From CAZSVI01 sp964610205 (GTDB lineage: Bacteria; Bacillota; Clostridia; DSM-8532), in the NCBI GenBank assembly GCA_964610205.1, contig CAZSVI010000009.1:1-43932 (forward strand): a DNA stretch of 43,932 nucleotides. The letters run 5' to 3'. Made by a program: the position numbers and the translations under genes. The first letter of the stretch is position 1; each line of letters starts with the position of its first letter. A model generated the notes under the pieces. That model ran no database searches, had not been told where the DNA came from, and saw only the letters and a program-made list of their open reading frames with translations. Positions 9,333-17,496 of the stretch are shown one piece after another.

Positions 9333-10727
9333 ATGGGAATTAAAATAACGGATACTACGCTCAGAGACGCACATCAGTCTTTGATAGCAACAAGGATGAA
9401 AATCGAGCATATGCTCCCAATTATAGAAAAAATTGATAAAGTGGGGTATCATTCTCTGGAATGCTGGGGCGGGGCCACATTTGACTCTTGTCTTCGCTTT
9501 CTGAATGAGGATCCCTGGGAGAGGCTTCGTAAAATAAAGTCGAAAGCAAAGAAAACAAAACTTCAGATGCTGCTTAGGGGACAGAATATTCTTGGATATA
9601 AACATTATGCCGATGATGTTGTGGAATACTTTGTCCAAAAGGCTGTGGCAAACGGTATGGACATTATTCGTATTTTTGATGCGCTAAATGATCCGAGGAA
9701 TCTGGAGGTTGCCATGAAAGCCACCAAAAAAGAAGGCGGCCACGCACAGGGAACGGTATGTTATACAATAAGTCCGTTCCACGATCTGGAGCAGTTTGTT
9801 AAAGATGCGAAAGGATTGGTTGAGGCCGGTGCCGATTCCATATGCATCAAGGATATGGCCGGGCTGTTAACACCATACATGGCATATGAACTGGTGAAGG
9901 CATTTAAGGAAAACGTTAAGGTTCCTATTCAATTGCATACACATTATACCAGTGGCGTAGCGTCAATGACTTATCTTAAGTCCATTGAGGCCGGGTGTGA
10001 CGTAGTTGACTGCGCAATTTCCCCTCTGGCCATGGGAACCTCACAGCCGCCGACGGAACCGTTGGTGGCGACATTGGAAGGCACGCCTTATGATACAAAG
10101 TATGATCTGAATCTGCTGTCTGAAATTGCAGAGTATTTCCGCCCGTTAAGAGAAGAGTTCCTGGCTTCAGGGCTTTTGAACCCTAAAGTTTTGGGTGTCG
10201 ATATCAATACACTCCTATATCAGGTTCCGGGCGGCATGCTGTCTAATTTGGTTTCTCAGTTAAAGCAGGCAGGAAAAGAGGATCAATATCATGATGTGTT
10301 AAAGGAAATTCCCAGGGTAAGGGAAGAATTGGGATATCCTCCTCTGGTTACTCCTACAAGCCAGATTGTTGGAACACAAGCTGTTATGAACGTTATCGCC
10401 GGTGAACGCTATAAGATGGTTCCGAAGGAAACCAAAGCACTGGTAAAAGGGGAATATGGGAAAACTCCGGCTCCTATCAGCAAGGAATTTGTTAAAAGAA
10501 TCATTGGGGATGAGGAACAGATTACCTGTCGTCCTGCCGATTTGATTGAACCTGAACTGGATAAGATCAGAAATGAAATGAAAGAATACCTGGAGCAGGA
10601 TGAGGACGTATTATCCTATGCGTTGTTCCCGCCGGTGGCAAAGAAATTCTTTGAATTCCGGAAAGCGCAGAAGTACAGGATCGATTCCGATATGGCAGAC
10701 TATGAAGCAAAAGTGCATCCGATATAG
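9333..10727 (+). CDS. Carboxyltransferase 5S-type subunit (oxaloacetate/pyruvate)
   Basis: 464 residues of the pyruvate carboxylase C-terminal/oxaloacetate decarboxylase alpha/5S transcarboxylase family. It moves a carboxyl group between oxaloacetate and biotin. The TIM barrel begins with TDTTLRDAHQSL, where Asp12 is a metal ligand. Lys173 in SICIKDMAGLL is the expected carbamylated lysine, and His202 and His204 in LHTHYTSG complete the metal site. The conserved post-barrel region (QVPGGMLSNL, TPTSQIVGTQAV) is present. No biotinyl domain is fused at the C-terminus, fitting the separate carrier upstream. A strong AAAGGAGG site precedes the ATG. In cellulolytic clostridia a comparable three-gene set is discussed as part of oxaloacetate/pyruvate interconversion; the exact reaction here is inferred. 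Confidence 0.93.
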   Translation: MGIKITDTTLRDAHQSLIATRMKIEHMLPIIEKIDKVGYHSLECWGGATFDSCLRFLNEDPWERLRKIKSKAKKTKLQMLLRGQNILGYKHYADDVVEYFVQKAVANGMDIIRIFDALNDPRNLEVAMKATKKEGGHAQGTVCYTISPFHDLEQFVKDAKGLVEAGADSICIKDMAGLLTPYMAYELVKAFKENVKVPIQLHTHYTSGVASMTYLKSIEAGCDVVDCAISPLAMGTSQPPTEPLVATLEGTPYDTKYDLNLLSEIAEYFRPLREEFLASGLLNPKVLGVDINTLLYQVPGGMLSNLVSQLKQAGKEDQYHDVLKEIPRVREELGYPPLVTPTSQIVGTQAVMNVIAGERYKMVPKETKALVKGEYGKTPAPISKEFVKRIIGDEEQITCRPADLIEPELDKIRNEMKEYLEQDEDVLSYALFPPVAKKFFEFRKAQKYRIDSDMADYEAKVHPI

Positions 10728-10757
10728 AGGTTTTGATATAAGGCAATACTGTAAGCT

Positions 10758-10783
10758 AAAAGAGGCGGGTTATCGCCTCTTTT
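10758..10783 (+). terminator. Rho-independent terminator after the transcarboxylase genes
   Basis: A perfect 10-bp stem, AAAAGAGGCG (10758-10767) with CGCCTCTTTT (10774-10783), closes a six-base loop. The T-run is inside the stem, and the complementary A-run means it could work in both directions. Confidence 0.8.
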
Positions 10784-10824
10784 ATAAAGTATGATGAGAA
10801 ACTAATCCATAGGAGGAGATGAAA

Positions 10825-12177
10825 ATGACGATCAAATTTGATTATACAAATACTTGGGAATTTATTAATCAACATGAAATTGAATATTTTCAGCCTTATA
10901 TTGAAAAAACGCATATGCAGCTTCATCAGAGAACAGGTCCCGGAAATGATTTTCTTGGGTGGGTAGGATTACCGGTTGATTATGACAGGAAAGAATTATC
11001 ACGAATAAAAGAAGCTGCGGAGAAGATCCGGAATGATTCGGATGTTTTTATTGTTATCGGCATAGGTGGGTCCTATTTAGGGGCGAGAGCGGCGATTGAA
11101 GCGTTAAGCCACTCCTTTTATAATATGCTCCCTAAGGAAAAGAGAAATGGCCCTGAGGTTTATTTTGCGGGAAATCATATCAGTTCCGCCTATCTTTCGG
11201 AGTTGCTGGAATTAATAGAGGGAAAGGATGTTTCAATCAATGTCATATCCAAATCCGGGACAACTACCGAGCCGGCGATTGCTTTCAGGATACTGAGAGA
11301 GTATATGGAGACAAAATATGGTGTAGAAAAAGCAAGAAAGAGGATTTACGCCACTACCGACAGCAAAAAAGGAGCGCTTAAAACACTGGCGGATTCCGAA
11401 AATTATGAAAGCTTCGTTATTCCGGATGATGTGGGGGGCCGTTTTTCTGTGCTGACAGCTGTAGGTTTGCTTCCAATAGCCGCAGCGGGAATAAATATTG
11501 ATGATATGCTAAGGGGAGCTTCTGATGGATATGAACTGTACAGAAAACCGTTTGAAGAAAATCCTTCCTACCAGTATGCGGCATGCAGGAATGCTCTTTA
11601 TAGAAAAATGAAATCCGTGGAGATTATGGTAAATTATGAGCCGTCTCTACACTATCTAACCGAATGGTGGAAACAGCTTTATGGTGAGAGTGAAGGAAAA
11701 GACGGAAAAGGCATTTTCCCTGCCGGTGTTGACTTTACGACCGATCTGCATTCTATGGGTCAGTATATACAGGATGGAGTACGCAATATTTTTGAGACTG
11801 TTCTGAACCTGGAAAAATCAAGGAAAGATATTCTTCTTAAAGAGGACAGGGATAATCTGGATAAGTTAAATTATCTGGCAGGATGTAACCTGGACTATGT
11901 TAATAAAAAAGCAATGGAAGGAACGATTCTGGCTCATAATGACGGTAATGTACCGAATATGGTTCTTAATATACCGGAGATGACAGCATATTATTTCGGA
12001 CAGTTGGTTTATTTTTTTGAAAAGGCTTGCGGTGTGAGCGGGTACCTTTTAGGTGTAAATCCTTTTAATCAACCGGGTGTTGAAGCATACAAGAAAAATA
12101 TGTTTGCGCTTTTAGGGAAACCTGGGTTTGAGGAAGATAGAAAAATCCTTGAAAAGCGTTTGAATAACCATATATAG
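10825..12177 (+). CDS. pgi: Glucose-6-phosphate isomerase
   Basis: About 450 residues, the length of the shorter Gram-positive Pgi form. It interconverts glucose-6-phosphate and fructose-6-phosphate in the cytoplasm. The two SIS-like halves are evident: GIGGSYLGARAAIEAL binds substrate, SKSGTTTEPAIAFR is the phosphate-binding loop, and QLYGESEGKDGKGIFP carries the conserved active-site glutamate. GCNLDYVNKKAMEGT and NPFNQPGVEAYKK complete the family signature near the C-terminus. Two in-frame ATGs lie six bases apart (10819 and 10825); AGGAGGAG at 10811-10818 abuts the first, so the second has the better spacing. A terminator separates it from the transcarboxylase genes. A promoter was not clearly seen. 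Confidence 0.96.
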   Translation: MTIKFDYTNTWEFINQHEIEYFQPYIEKTHMQLHQRTGPGNDFLGWVGLPVDYDRKELSRIKEAAEKIRNDSDVFIVIGIGGSYLGARAAIEALSHSFYNMLPKEKRNGPEVYFAGNHISSAYLSELLELIEGKDVSINVISKSGTTTEPAIAFRILREYMETKYGVEKARKRIYATTDSKKGALKTLADSENYESFVIPDDVGGRFSVLTAVGLLPIAAAGINIDDMLRGASDGYELYRKPFEENPSYQYAACRNALYRKMKSVEIMVNYEPSLHYLTEWWKQLYGESEGKDGKGIFPAGVDFTTDLHSMGQYIQDGVRNIFETVLNLEKSRKDILLKEDRDNLDKLNYLAGCNLDYVNKKAMEGTILAHNDGNVPNMVLNIPEMTAYYFGQLVYFFEKACGVSGYLLGVNPFNQPGVEAYKKNMFALLGKPGFEEDRKILEKRLNNHI

Positions 12178-12244
12178 TGGTTGCCGCAACACAATTTTAC
12201 CCCCGGAAAAGCCAATTTTAAGAAATACTATAGAAAAACCCCAA

Positions 12245-12376
12245 AATGATCCCCTCCCCAGGGGAGCGTTCCAGTGGGTACGCTCCTTTGGTACACACCT
12301 TTGTCCCTGCTTCGATGGAGGTAGAATTCCCCACCGAAGTTCCGTTGTTCAACTTTAGCTGAACGAGTTCACTACT
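12245..12376 (+). repeat. Structured intergenic element, possible IS200/IS605-type right-end relic
   Basis: The 12178-12654 spacer holds a chain of hairpins. GGAGCG..CGCTCC encloses TTCCAGTGGGTA. An imperfect CTTCGATGG..CCACCGAAG pair follows, then GTTCAACTTTAGCTGAAC. The core GCGTTCC(A/G)GTGGGTACGC recurs at 25451-25470, and the final 34 bases recur inverted at 1-36. The arrangement resembles, from memory, the hairpin-rich right ends (omegaRNA region) of IS605-type elements, but there is no tnpA or tnpB here. Confidence 0.5.
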
Positions 12377-12413
12377 GTTTACGCAAAAAAACAGGCAATT
12401 TATTCAGGGAATA

Positions 12414-12443
12414 TTGATTTATTTATATTTATATGATTATAAT
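12414..12443 (+). promoter_or_regulatory. Candidate promoter for the histidine kinase
   Basis: TTGATT (12414-12419) and TATAAT (12438-12443) with an 18-base spacer lie about 200 bases before the kinase ATG. The surrounding sequence is very AT-rich, so a chance match cannot be excluded. Confidence 0.45.
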
Positions 12444-12654
12444 ACGAATAACATAATGTTTTTCTTTTAAAATATAAATTAATAATATCCGATAAATATA
12501 TACGGATAAAAGTTTTGAATATTACATAAATATGTATATAAAGAAAGAAAAAAGCAAATACTTATATGGATAAGGGGGTTGCTTAATTGGGGTAAAGGAG
12601 AAGGTATCAATAAGTGGATTAAGTTCGAAATATACCGCCGGCAAAAAATATCTT

Positions 12655-13512
12655 ATGAAAAAAGCAAATAAAAAGGCAAGCGTAATGAATGAGGAACATA
12701 CAGATATTAATTATGCAGATAACTCCGGATTTGATTGGATTTCTGCTTTGTCACATGAATTCAGAACACCGTTGAATGTCATTTTGTCTACCATTCAAAT
12801 TGCTCAACTGAACACGAAAGATTCCAGTGATAACGGGTACAGACAGGTAAAGGACAAATATCTCAACATTATGAGACAAAACTGTCTTAGACTCTTAAAG
12901 ATGGTGAACAATTTAATCGATATCAACCGGATAGATTCCGACTTTTTTCAGATTGATCAAAGAAATGAGGATATTAAACGTATTATTGAGGAGATAACCC
13001 TTTCGGTTTCCGAGTATGCCGAAATAAAAAATATTCAAATATCATTTGATAGCAATAAGGACGAACATATTATTGCTTGTGATACATTTCAACTCGAACG
13101 TATCCTGCTGAACCTTTTGTCCAACGCGATTAAATTTACTCCGGTCGGAGGTAAAATCGGTGTAAAACTAAATGTATTAAATGAAAAGGTTTATATATCC
13201 GTATCTGATTCAGGGCCGGGTATTCCGAAAAAATACCAGTATTCCATATTTGAGCGATACGGTCAGACTGATGGAAAAAGCTTCACCGAGAAAAGAGGAA
13301 GCGGGATGGGACTATTTCTTGTGAAAAAGCTGGTAGAGAAAATGGGTGGTGAAATTTGGCTTTCAAGCATAGAGGGGCAAGGAAGCACTTTCAAATTTAT
13401 GCTGCCCAATCATATGCTTACACAGACTTGCCAGGAAACCAAAAGAAACGAATATGATAATAACCGTGTTGAATGTCTGCGGATAGAGTTTTCAGACATT
13501 TATATAAACTAA
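12655..13512 (+). CDS. Soluble orphan sensor histidine kinase
   Basis: From the ATG the protein has 285 residues. It consists of a HisKA domain (SALSHEFRTPLN, phospho-acceptor His34) followed by a HATPase domain with N-box (LLNLLSNAIKF, around Asn153-Asn157), G1 box (DSGPG, 185-189) and G2 box (GSGMG, 215-219). There is no transmembrane segment, no PAS/GAF domain and no neighbouring response regulator, so signal and partner are unknown. The start is uncertain. The ATG has no ribosome site, while the frame stays open back to 12574 and AAAGGAGA lies at 12594-12601. A non-ATG start (for example ATT at 12586 or ATA at 12610) is possible but unusual. Confidence 0.85.
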   Translation: MKKANKKASVMNEEHTDINYADNSGFDWISALSHEFRTPLNVILSTIQIAQLNTKDSSDNGYRQVKDKYLNIMRQNCLRLLKMVNNLIDINRIDSDFFQIDQRNEDIKRIIEEITLSVSEYAEIKNIQISFDSNKDEHIIACDTFQLERILLNLLSNAIKFTPVGGKIGVKLNVLNEKVYISVSDSGPGIPKKYQYSIFERYGQTDGKSFTEKRGSGMGLFLVKKLVEKMGGEIWLSSIEGQGSTFKFMLPNHMLTQTCQETKRNEYDNNRVECLRIEFSDIYIN

Positions 13513-13525
13513 ACCGTCATGATTA

Positions 13526-13554
13526 TTGACAAATTATTTGTTATCGTGTATAGT
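13526..13554 (+). promoter_or_regulatory. Promoter of the infC-rpmI-rplT operon
   Basis: A perfect TTGACA (13526-13531) and TATAGT (13549-13554) are 17 bases apart. They immediately precede the structured leader and infC. Confidence 0.75.
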
Positions 13555-13569
13555 TTTATATATCAATAA

Positions 13570-13675
13570 AGTAGAAGTTCCGCTTCTCACCCTGTGTCAA
13601 TTGATAACAGGGTTAATCACAGCAGATATTATGCTATGGTTTTAAGCAGGTGAAGTGGTTTTGCCTGCTTTTTTG
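13570..13675 (+). promoter_or_regulatory. L20-type ribosomal leader with attenuator
   Basis: After the promoter comes AGAAGTTCCGCTTCT, a short stem, then CACCCTGTG and an ACAGGGTTAAT segment. These resemble the conserved core of the Firmicute L20 leader, through which ribosomal protein L20 represses its own operon. It ends in an intrinsic terminator: AAGCAGG (13644-13650) pairs with CCTGCTT (13664-13670), followed by TTTT. This leader-terminator layout fits attenuation ahead of infC. The family call is from recognition of the motif, not a covariance search. Confidence 0.7.
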
Positions 13676-13817
13676 TATGAAAAACCGGAAACAACCCTTC
13701 CGTACTCCATATAAGGTTACCTCAGGGTATATATTTAGCTGCTGTGAAGGTGTTTGTATCCTATATGGTCGTGTAAACGGGAACAAAAGGGTTCAAAAAA
13801 TTATGGAGGTGTTTTAT

Positions 13818-14336
13818 ATTAAGAAAGGTCAGATTCAGGTGAATAGTCAAATCAGGGATAAAGAAATCAGACTGATTGATTTCGACGGCACAATGATAGG
13901 GGTTATATCCGCCAGAGAAGCCCAATTAAAAGCCAATGAGAGGGAGATGGACCTGGTTAAAATTTCACCGAATGCAGATCCCCCTGTATGTAAGATAATG
14001 GATTATGGTAAGTACCTTTACGAGTTATCCAAGAAGGAAAAAGAGGCAAAGAAAAAACAGACAAACATAACGGTAAAGGAAATTAGATTGTCTGCAAAAA
14101 TTGAAGAGCATGATTTTACGTTTAAATTGAAAAACGCCATCAAATTTCTTCAGGATGGAGACAAGGTGAAAGTATCCATACGTTTCAGAGGCAGGGAAGT
14201 ACAATTCACCTCTATGGCGTATCAGGTAATAGATAAGTTTGCCGATATGATCAGGGAATACGGAAAAATGGAAAAAAGGCCCGTTATGGAAGGTAGAAGT
14301 ATGTCGGTTATGTTTCTTCCACTCAAGGAAAAATAG
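13818..14336 (+). CDS. infC: Translation initiation factor IF-3, AUU start
   Basis: About 172 residues beginning IKKGQIQVNSQIRDKEIRLID. IF-3 binds the 30S subunit and enforces correct start-codon and initiator-tRNA choice. The N-domain is followed by the lysine-rich linker (YLYELSKKEKEAKKKQ) and C-domain (VKEIRLSAKIEEHDF, KVKVSIRFRGRE, MEGRSMSVMFLP). I place the start at the ATT at 13818: GGAGG lies at 13805-13809, the family begins here, and an AUU start is the hallmark of IF-3 self-regulation. The longer frame from 13650 runs back through the leader terminator and is not credible as protein. rpmI and rplT follow, the normal operon. Confidence 0.95.
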   Translation: MKKGQIQVNSQIRDKEIRLIDFDGTMIGVISAREAQLKANEREMDLVKISPNADPPVCKIMDYGKYLYELSKKEKEAKKKQTNITVKEIRLSAKIEEHDFTFKLKNAIKFLQDGDKVKVSIRFRGREVQFTSMAYQVIDKFADMIREYGKMEKRPVMEGRSMSVMFLPLKEK

Positions 14337-14429
14337 AAGGCCTTGCAGGAAACAAGAAGTATTTTCATTCCGCATGTAACCGGGAGAAACTATAATCAGT
14401 TAAACTGAAGAACGGAGGAGGTTATATCC

Positions 14430-14627
14430 ATGCCAAAAATGAAAAGCCACAGCGCTTCTAAAAAAAGATTCAAGATTACTGGTACTGGTAAGGTAAAAAG
14501 AAACAAAGCATATAAAAGCCATATTCTTACCAAAAAGTCGACAAAACGGAAAAGGAATCTTCGAAAAGCTACAGTAGCATCGGATGCTAACACGGCAACA
14601 ATTAAAGCAATGCTGCCATACAATTAA
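14430..14627 (+). CDS. rpmI: 50S ribosomal protein L35
   Basis: 65 residues, highly basic, starting MPKMKSHSASKKRFKITGTGKVKR, the classic L35 N-terminus. It is a structural protein of the large ribosomal subunit. A GGAGGAGG site lies 8 bases before the ATG. Middle gene of the infC operon, 93 bases after infC. Confidence 0.98.
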   Translation: MPKMKSHSASKKRFKITGTGKVKRNKAYKSHILTKKSTKRKRNLRKATVASDANTATIKAMLPYN

Positions 14628-14647
14628 TCGGAAAGAGGTGTGAGAAA

Positions 14648-14995
14648 ATGGCAAGAGTAAAAGGTGCTGTTACCACAAGAGCCAGGCGTAAAAAGGTTTT
14701 AAAGCTTGCTAAAGGTTACTTTGGCGCTAAGAGTAAATTATACAGAATAGCAAATCAGGCAGTTATGAAATCTTTGGTATATGCTTACCGTGACAGGAAA
14801 GCAAAGAAGAGAGATTTCAGAAAATTATGGATAACCAGAATCAATGCGGCTGCAAGAATGAATGGATTGTCCTACAGCCGTTTTATGGACGGATTAAAAA
14901 AGTCGGGAATAGAGCTTAACAGAAAAGTTCTGGCCGATATGGCGGTAAATGATTCAATCGGTTTCGCAAGGCTGGTTGAAAAAGTAAAAGGGTGA
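14648..14995 (+). CDS. rplT: 50S ribosomal protein L20
   Basis: 115 residues beginning MARVKGAVTTRARRKKVLKLAKGYFGAKSKLYRIANQ, unmistakable L20. It is needed for early large-subunit assembly, and its C-terminal domain binds both 23S rRNA and, in Firmicutes, the operon leader, giving feedback control that fits the leader at 13570-13675. An AGAGGTG site precedes the ATG, and it lies 20 bases after rpmI. Confidence 0.98.
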   Translation: MARVKGAVTTRARRKKVLKLAKGYFGAKSKLYRIANQAVMKSLVYAYRDRKAKKRDFRKLWITRINAAARMNGLSYSRFMDGLKKSGIELNRKVLADMAVNDSIGFARLVEKVKG

Positions 14996-14996
14996 G

Positions 14997-15022
14997 AAAA
15001 TGCGGCATATGCCGCATTTTTT
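14997..15022 (+). terminator. Terminator of the infC operon
   Basis: A 24-base perfect palindrome with arms AAAATGCGGCAT and ATGCCGCATTTT starts two bases after the rplT stop. The T-run continues for two more bases. It is a textbook intrinsic terminator. Confidence 0.88.
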
Positions 15023-15221
15023 ATATGCGGCGATTAATCTATCAGACACTTGAAAACTGAAAGCGTATTGTATAAGCAAGAAAACATGAAATATGGCCGG
15101 AATTTTGCATTTATATTACAAAGTTTGTGAAGTAGTACAAAATATGATGGGAAAAGGATATAATTTCATTAGAAATTTTATTTTCCGGAAGTAAAAACGA
15201 TTAATCCTTGGGGGAACTTTT

Positions 15222-16097
15222 GTGACAGATATAAGTAACATAGAAGAATTTTTTATAGTTATTGGAAATTTCTTAGGGCTGGATGGCCCCCTGGATATTT
15301 TCCTGATGCTTGTGGATATCAGTATTATATCATTTATTGTTTATAAAGTGATACAACTAGTTCGGGAAACACGAGCGATGCAATTGGTTAAGGGAATCCT
15401 TTTTATTGTTATCGGTCTGTGGCTTGCCCAACGTATAGGTTTAAAGACGATGGCATTCCTTCTTGAAGGAGCTATCTCGCTTTTGGGATTTTCCCTTATT
15501 GTTTTGTTTCAGCCGGAGCTGAGACGTGGGCTGGAAAAGGTAGGGAACAGTGGATTCAGGAACTTTTTACTTTTTGACGATAACTCGGATCAACTTCGAA
15601 TCACATCTTCCATTGAAGAAATTGTAAATTGCTGCGCTCATTTTTCTCAGGATTATATTGGTGCGCTTATTGTATTGGAAAGAAATACAAAAATAGGAGA
15701 TGTAATTAATACGGGAACGCAGATTGATTCCTTCATATCCCAGGAGCTTCTTACAAATATTTTTATTCCAAATACTCCGTTGCATGATGGTGCTGTTATT
15801 ATTAGAAATAACAAAATCAAAGCAGCGGCATGTTATCTGCCGCTGACCGAAAACTCCAGCCTGAGCCGTGAACTTGGAACACGTCATAGGGCTGCGCTGG
15901 GGATTACGGAGGTTTCAGATGCGATATCCATTGTGGTATCGGAGGAATCAGGGAAAATATCCTATGCGCATAATGGCGGGCTTACGCGTAATTTAACCCC
16001 CGACACTTTACGAAAAGCATTATATCGCTTTCTTCTTGATAAGAAGTCCAGTAAAAAGGTGCGTTTTTTATTTAGAAAGGTGAAAGCGGATGAATAA
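15222..16097 (+). CDS. cdaA: Diadenylate cyclase CdaA (c-di-AMP synthase)
   Basis: 291 residues. Three N-terminal membrane helices (about 26-45, 55-70, 75-97) are followed by a DisA_N cyclase domain containing the catalytic DGA (189-191) and GTRHR (219-223) motifs. It makes cyclic di-AMP from two ATP at the membrane, controlling potassium and osmolyte balance. The start is a GTG at 15222 after GGGGGAAC. The next gene, its regulator cdaR, overlaps by eight bases, and glmM follows further on, the classic cda-glm arrangement. A TATAAT at 15159-15164 may be its -10, without a clear -35. Confidence 0.96.
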   Translation: MTDISNIEEFFIVIGNFLGLDGPLDIFLMLVDISIISFIVYKVIQLVRETRAMQLVKGILFIVIGLWLAQRIGLKTMAFLLEGAISLLGFSLIVLFQPELRRGLEKVGNSGFRNFLLFDDNSDQLRITSSIEEIVNCCAHFSQDYIGALIVLERNTKIGDVINTGTQIDSFISQELLTNIFIPNTPLHDGAVIIRNNKIKAAACYLPLTENSSLSRELGTRHRAALGITEVSDAISIVVSEESGKISYAHNGGLTRNLTPDTLRKALYRFLLDKKSSKKVRFLFRKVKADE

Positions 16098-17421
16098 AAT
16101 AATAGATAAATTTTTTGAAAGAGATCTTGTCTTAAAAATTATTTCCGTATTAATTGGTATAGTGATTTGGTTTATTGTTCTTGAACAGCAAAATCCCCTT
16201 AATGAACGTCTGATATCGGTTCCTCTTCAGACCAACAGGGAGGTGCTGGCCGATAGGAATATAAGCCTTGTATCATCCAATATACCGGCTTCGGTTGATG
16301 TATTGGTAAAAGGCAGAAAGCAGCGGCTTGATAAGGTTACATCCAATGATTTCCAAGCTTTTTTGGATTTCAGTGCTATAGAAAACACAAGCCAGACTGA
16401 GTTGCCTGTTACCCTGCCGCAATATAATGGAAACCAGGAGATTATTGTTTCAAATGTATATCCGAGAAACGTTAAAATAACACTGGAAAGAATTATAAGA
16501 AAAGAGTTTCCCATTGATATCAAATGGGTAGGTGCGCTTCCGGAGGAGTATGAACCTGTAAATGTAAAACTTAGTCCCAATACGGTTATCCTTCAGGAAC
16601 TGGAAAGTGTAATGAACAGCGTAAAAAATGTAATTGTTTCGGTGGAACAGGAACAATTGCTTAAGGGTGATTCCATTAACAAAAGGATTGAAGTTTATAA
16701 TGAAAATGACAGAATTGTACCTTCATTGGATGGAAGTGTTCAGGTTAACGTAGGATTTGAACTGGCTAAAACTGTTCCGGTGTCCACAAGCGTCATCGGA
16801 AAACCAAATGCGGATTATTATGTTAAGGATTATATGCTTTCCCAAAACTCTGTTCAAATTACAGGGGATTACGAAATCATTAAAGATATCAAAGTCATAG
16901 AAGCTGAGCAGTTGAATGTTGACAAGGTGGATGCGTCATTTCAGGAGGAATTGAAGCTGCAGATTCCAGACAGGGTTCTGTTGTATAAAAGCAACAGTAC
17001 AATTACGGCTCAGGTAAATATTCAACATTTCTCATATAAAACAGTAACAATACCAAAATCATCCATAACAATCTTTGGCGGGGATGTATCCGGAAAAACA
17101 AAATACAGGATCATAGAGGATGAAATTGCATTCCAGATTAAAGGTCCTGGCGAGATTCTTGATACGGTGGACATAAAGTCAATAAAGAGCTTCGTGAGTG
17201 TCACCGGAATAAATGAAGGCACAGAATCAATGGAAGTGCAGATATCCCTGCCAAACGGTATTTATACGGATGACAGTATCCTGGTAACAGTTGAAACAGA
17301 AGCAGTTGTGTTATCGGTCTCACCAACACCGGCTCCGGAGTCCATGGGTCCTCCTGAACCTACTAGTGGGCTTCCTAATCCAACTAATGCACCCGAATCC
17401 GAAGACCCAGGGAGTACATAA
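16090..17421 (+). CDS. cdaR: CdaR, YbbR-domain regulator of CdaA
   Basis: 443 residues. One N-terminal membrane helix (LKIISVLIGIVIWFIVLEQQ, about 14-33) anchors an external stretch of repeated YbbR domains (about 40-405). Recurrent strand motifs include VDVLVKGRK, VKITLERI, VPVSTSVIGKP and VTIPKSSITI. The end is a Pro/Ser/Glu-rich tail of about 30 residues (SPTPAPESMGPPEPTS) that looks like a disordered wall-spanning linker. CdaR binds and modulates CdaA. The ATG lies inside the end of cdaA, so the pair is translationally coupled. Confidence 0.93.
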   Translation: MNKIIDKFFERDLVLKIISVLIGIVIWFIVLEQQNPLNERLISVPLQTNREVLADRNISLVSSNIPASVDVLVKGRKQRLDKVTSNDFQAFLDFSAIENTSQTELPVTLPQYNGNQEIIVSNVYPRNVKITLERIIRKEFPIDIKWVGALPEEYEPVNVKLSPNTVILQELESVMNSVKNVIVSVEQEQLLKGDSINKRIEVYNENDRIVPSLDGSVQVNVGFELAKTVPVSTSVIGKPNADYYVKDYMLSQNSVQITGDYEIIKDIKVIEAEQLNVDKVDASFQEELKLQIPDRVLLYKSNSTITAQVNIQHFSYKTVTIPKSSITIFGGDVSGKTKYRIIEDEIAFQIKGPGEILDTVDIKSIKSFVSVTGINEGTESMEVQISLPNGIYTDDSILVTVETEAVVLSVSPTPAPESMGPPEPTSGLPNPTNAPESEDPGST

Positions 17422-17496
17422 ATCAGCCATAGGCCTTGTTTACCTGCTGCCCTTATGCTAAAATAAACTTCGGTGGCAAATTTTACGGAGGTGCAT

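Noticed and set aside
8985..9638. 217-residue open frame on the minus strand
   Set aside because: It lies fully opposite the biotin carrier and 5S genes, whose protein families are certain; no ribosome site or recognisable domain.
13650..13817. N-terminal extension of infC from ATG 13650
   Set aside because: It begins inside the leader terminator, has no ribosome site, and the conserved IF-3 N-terminus starts at the ATT at 13818.
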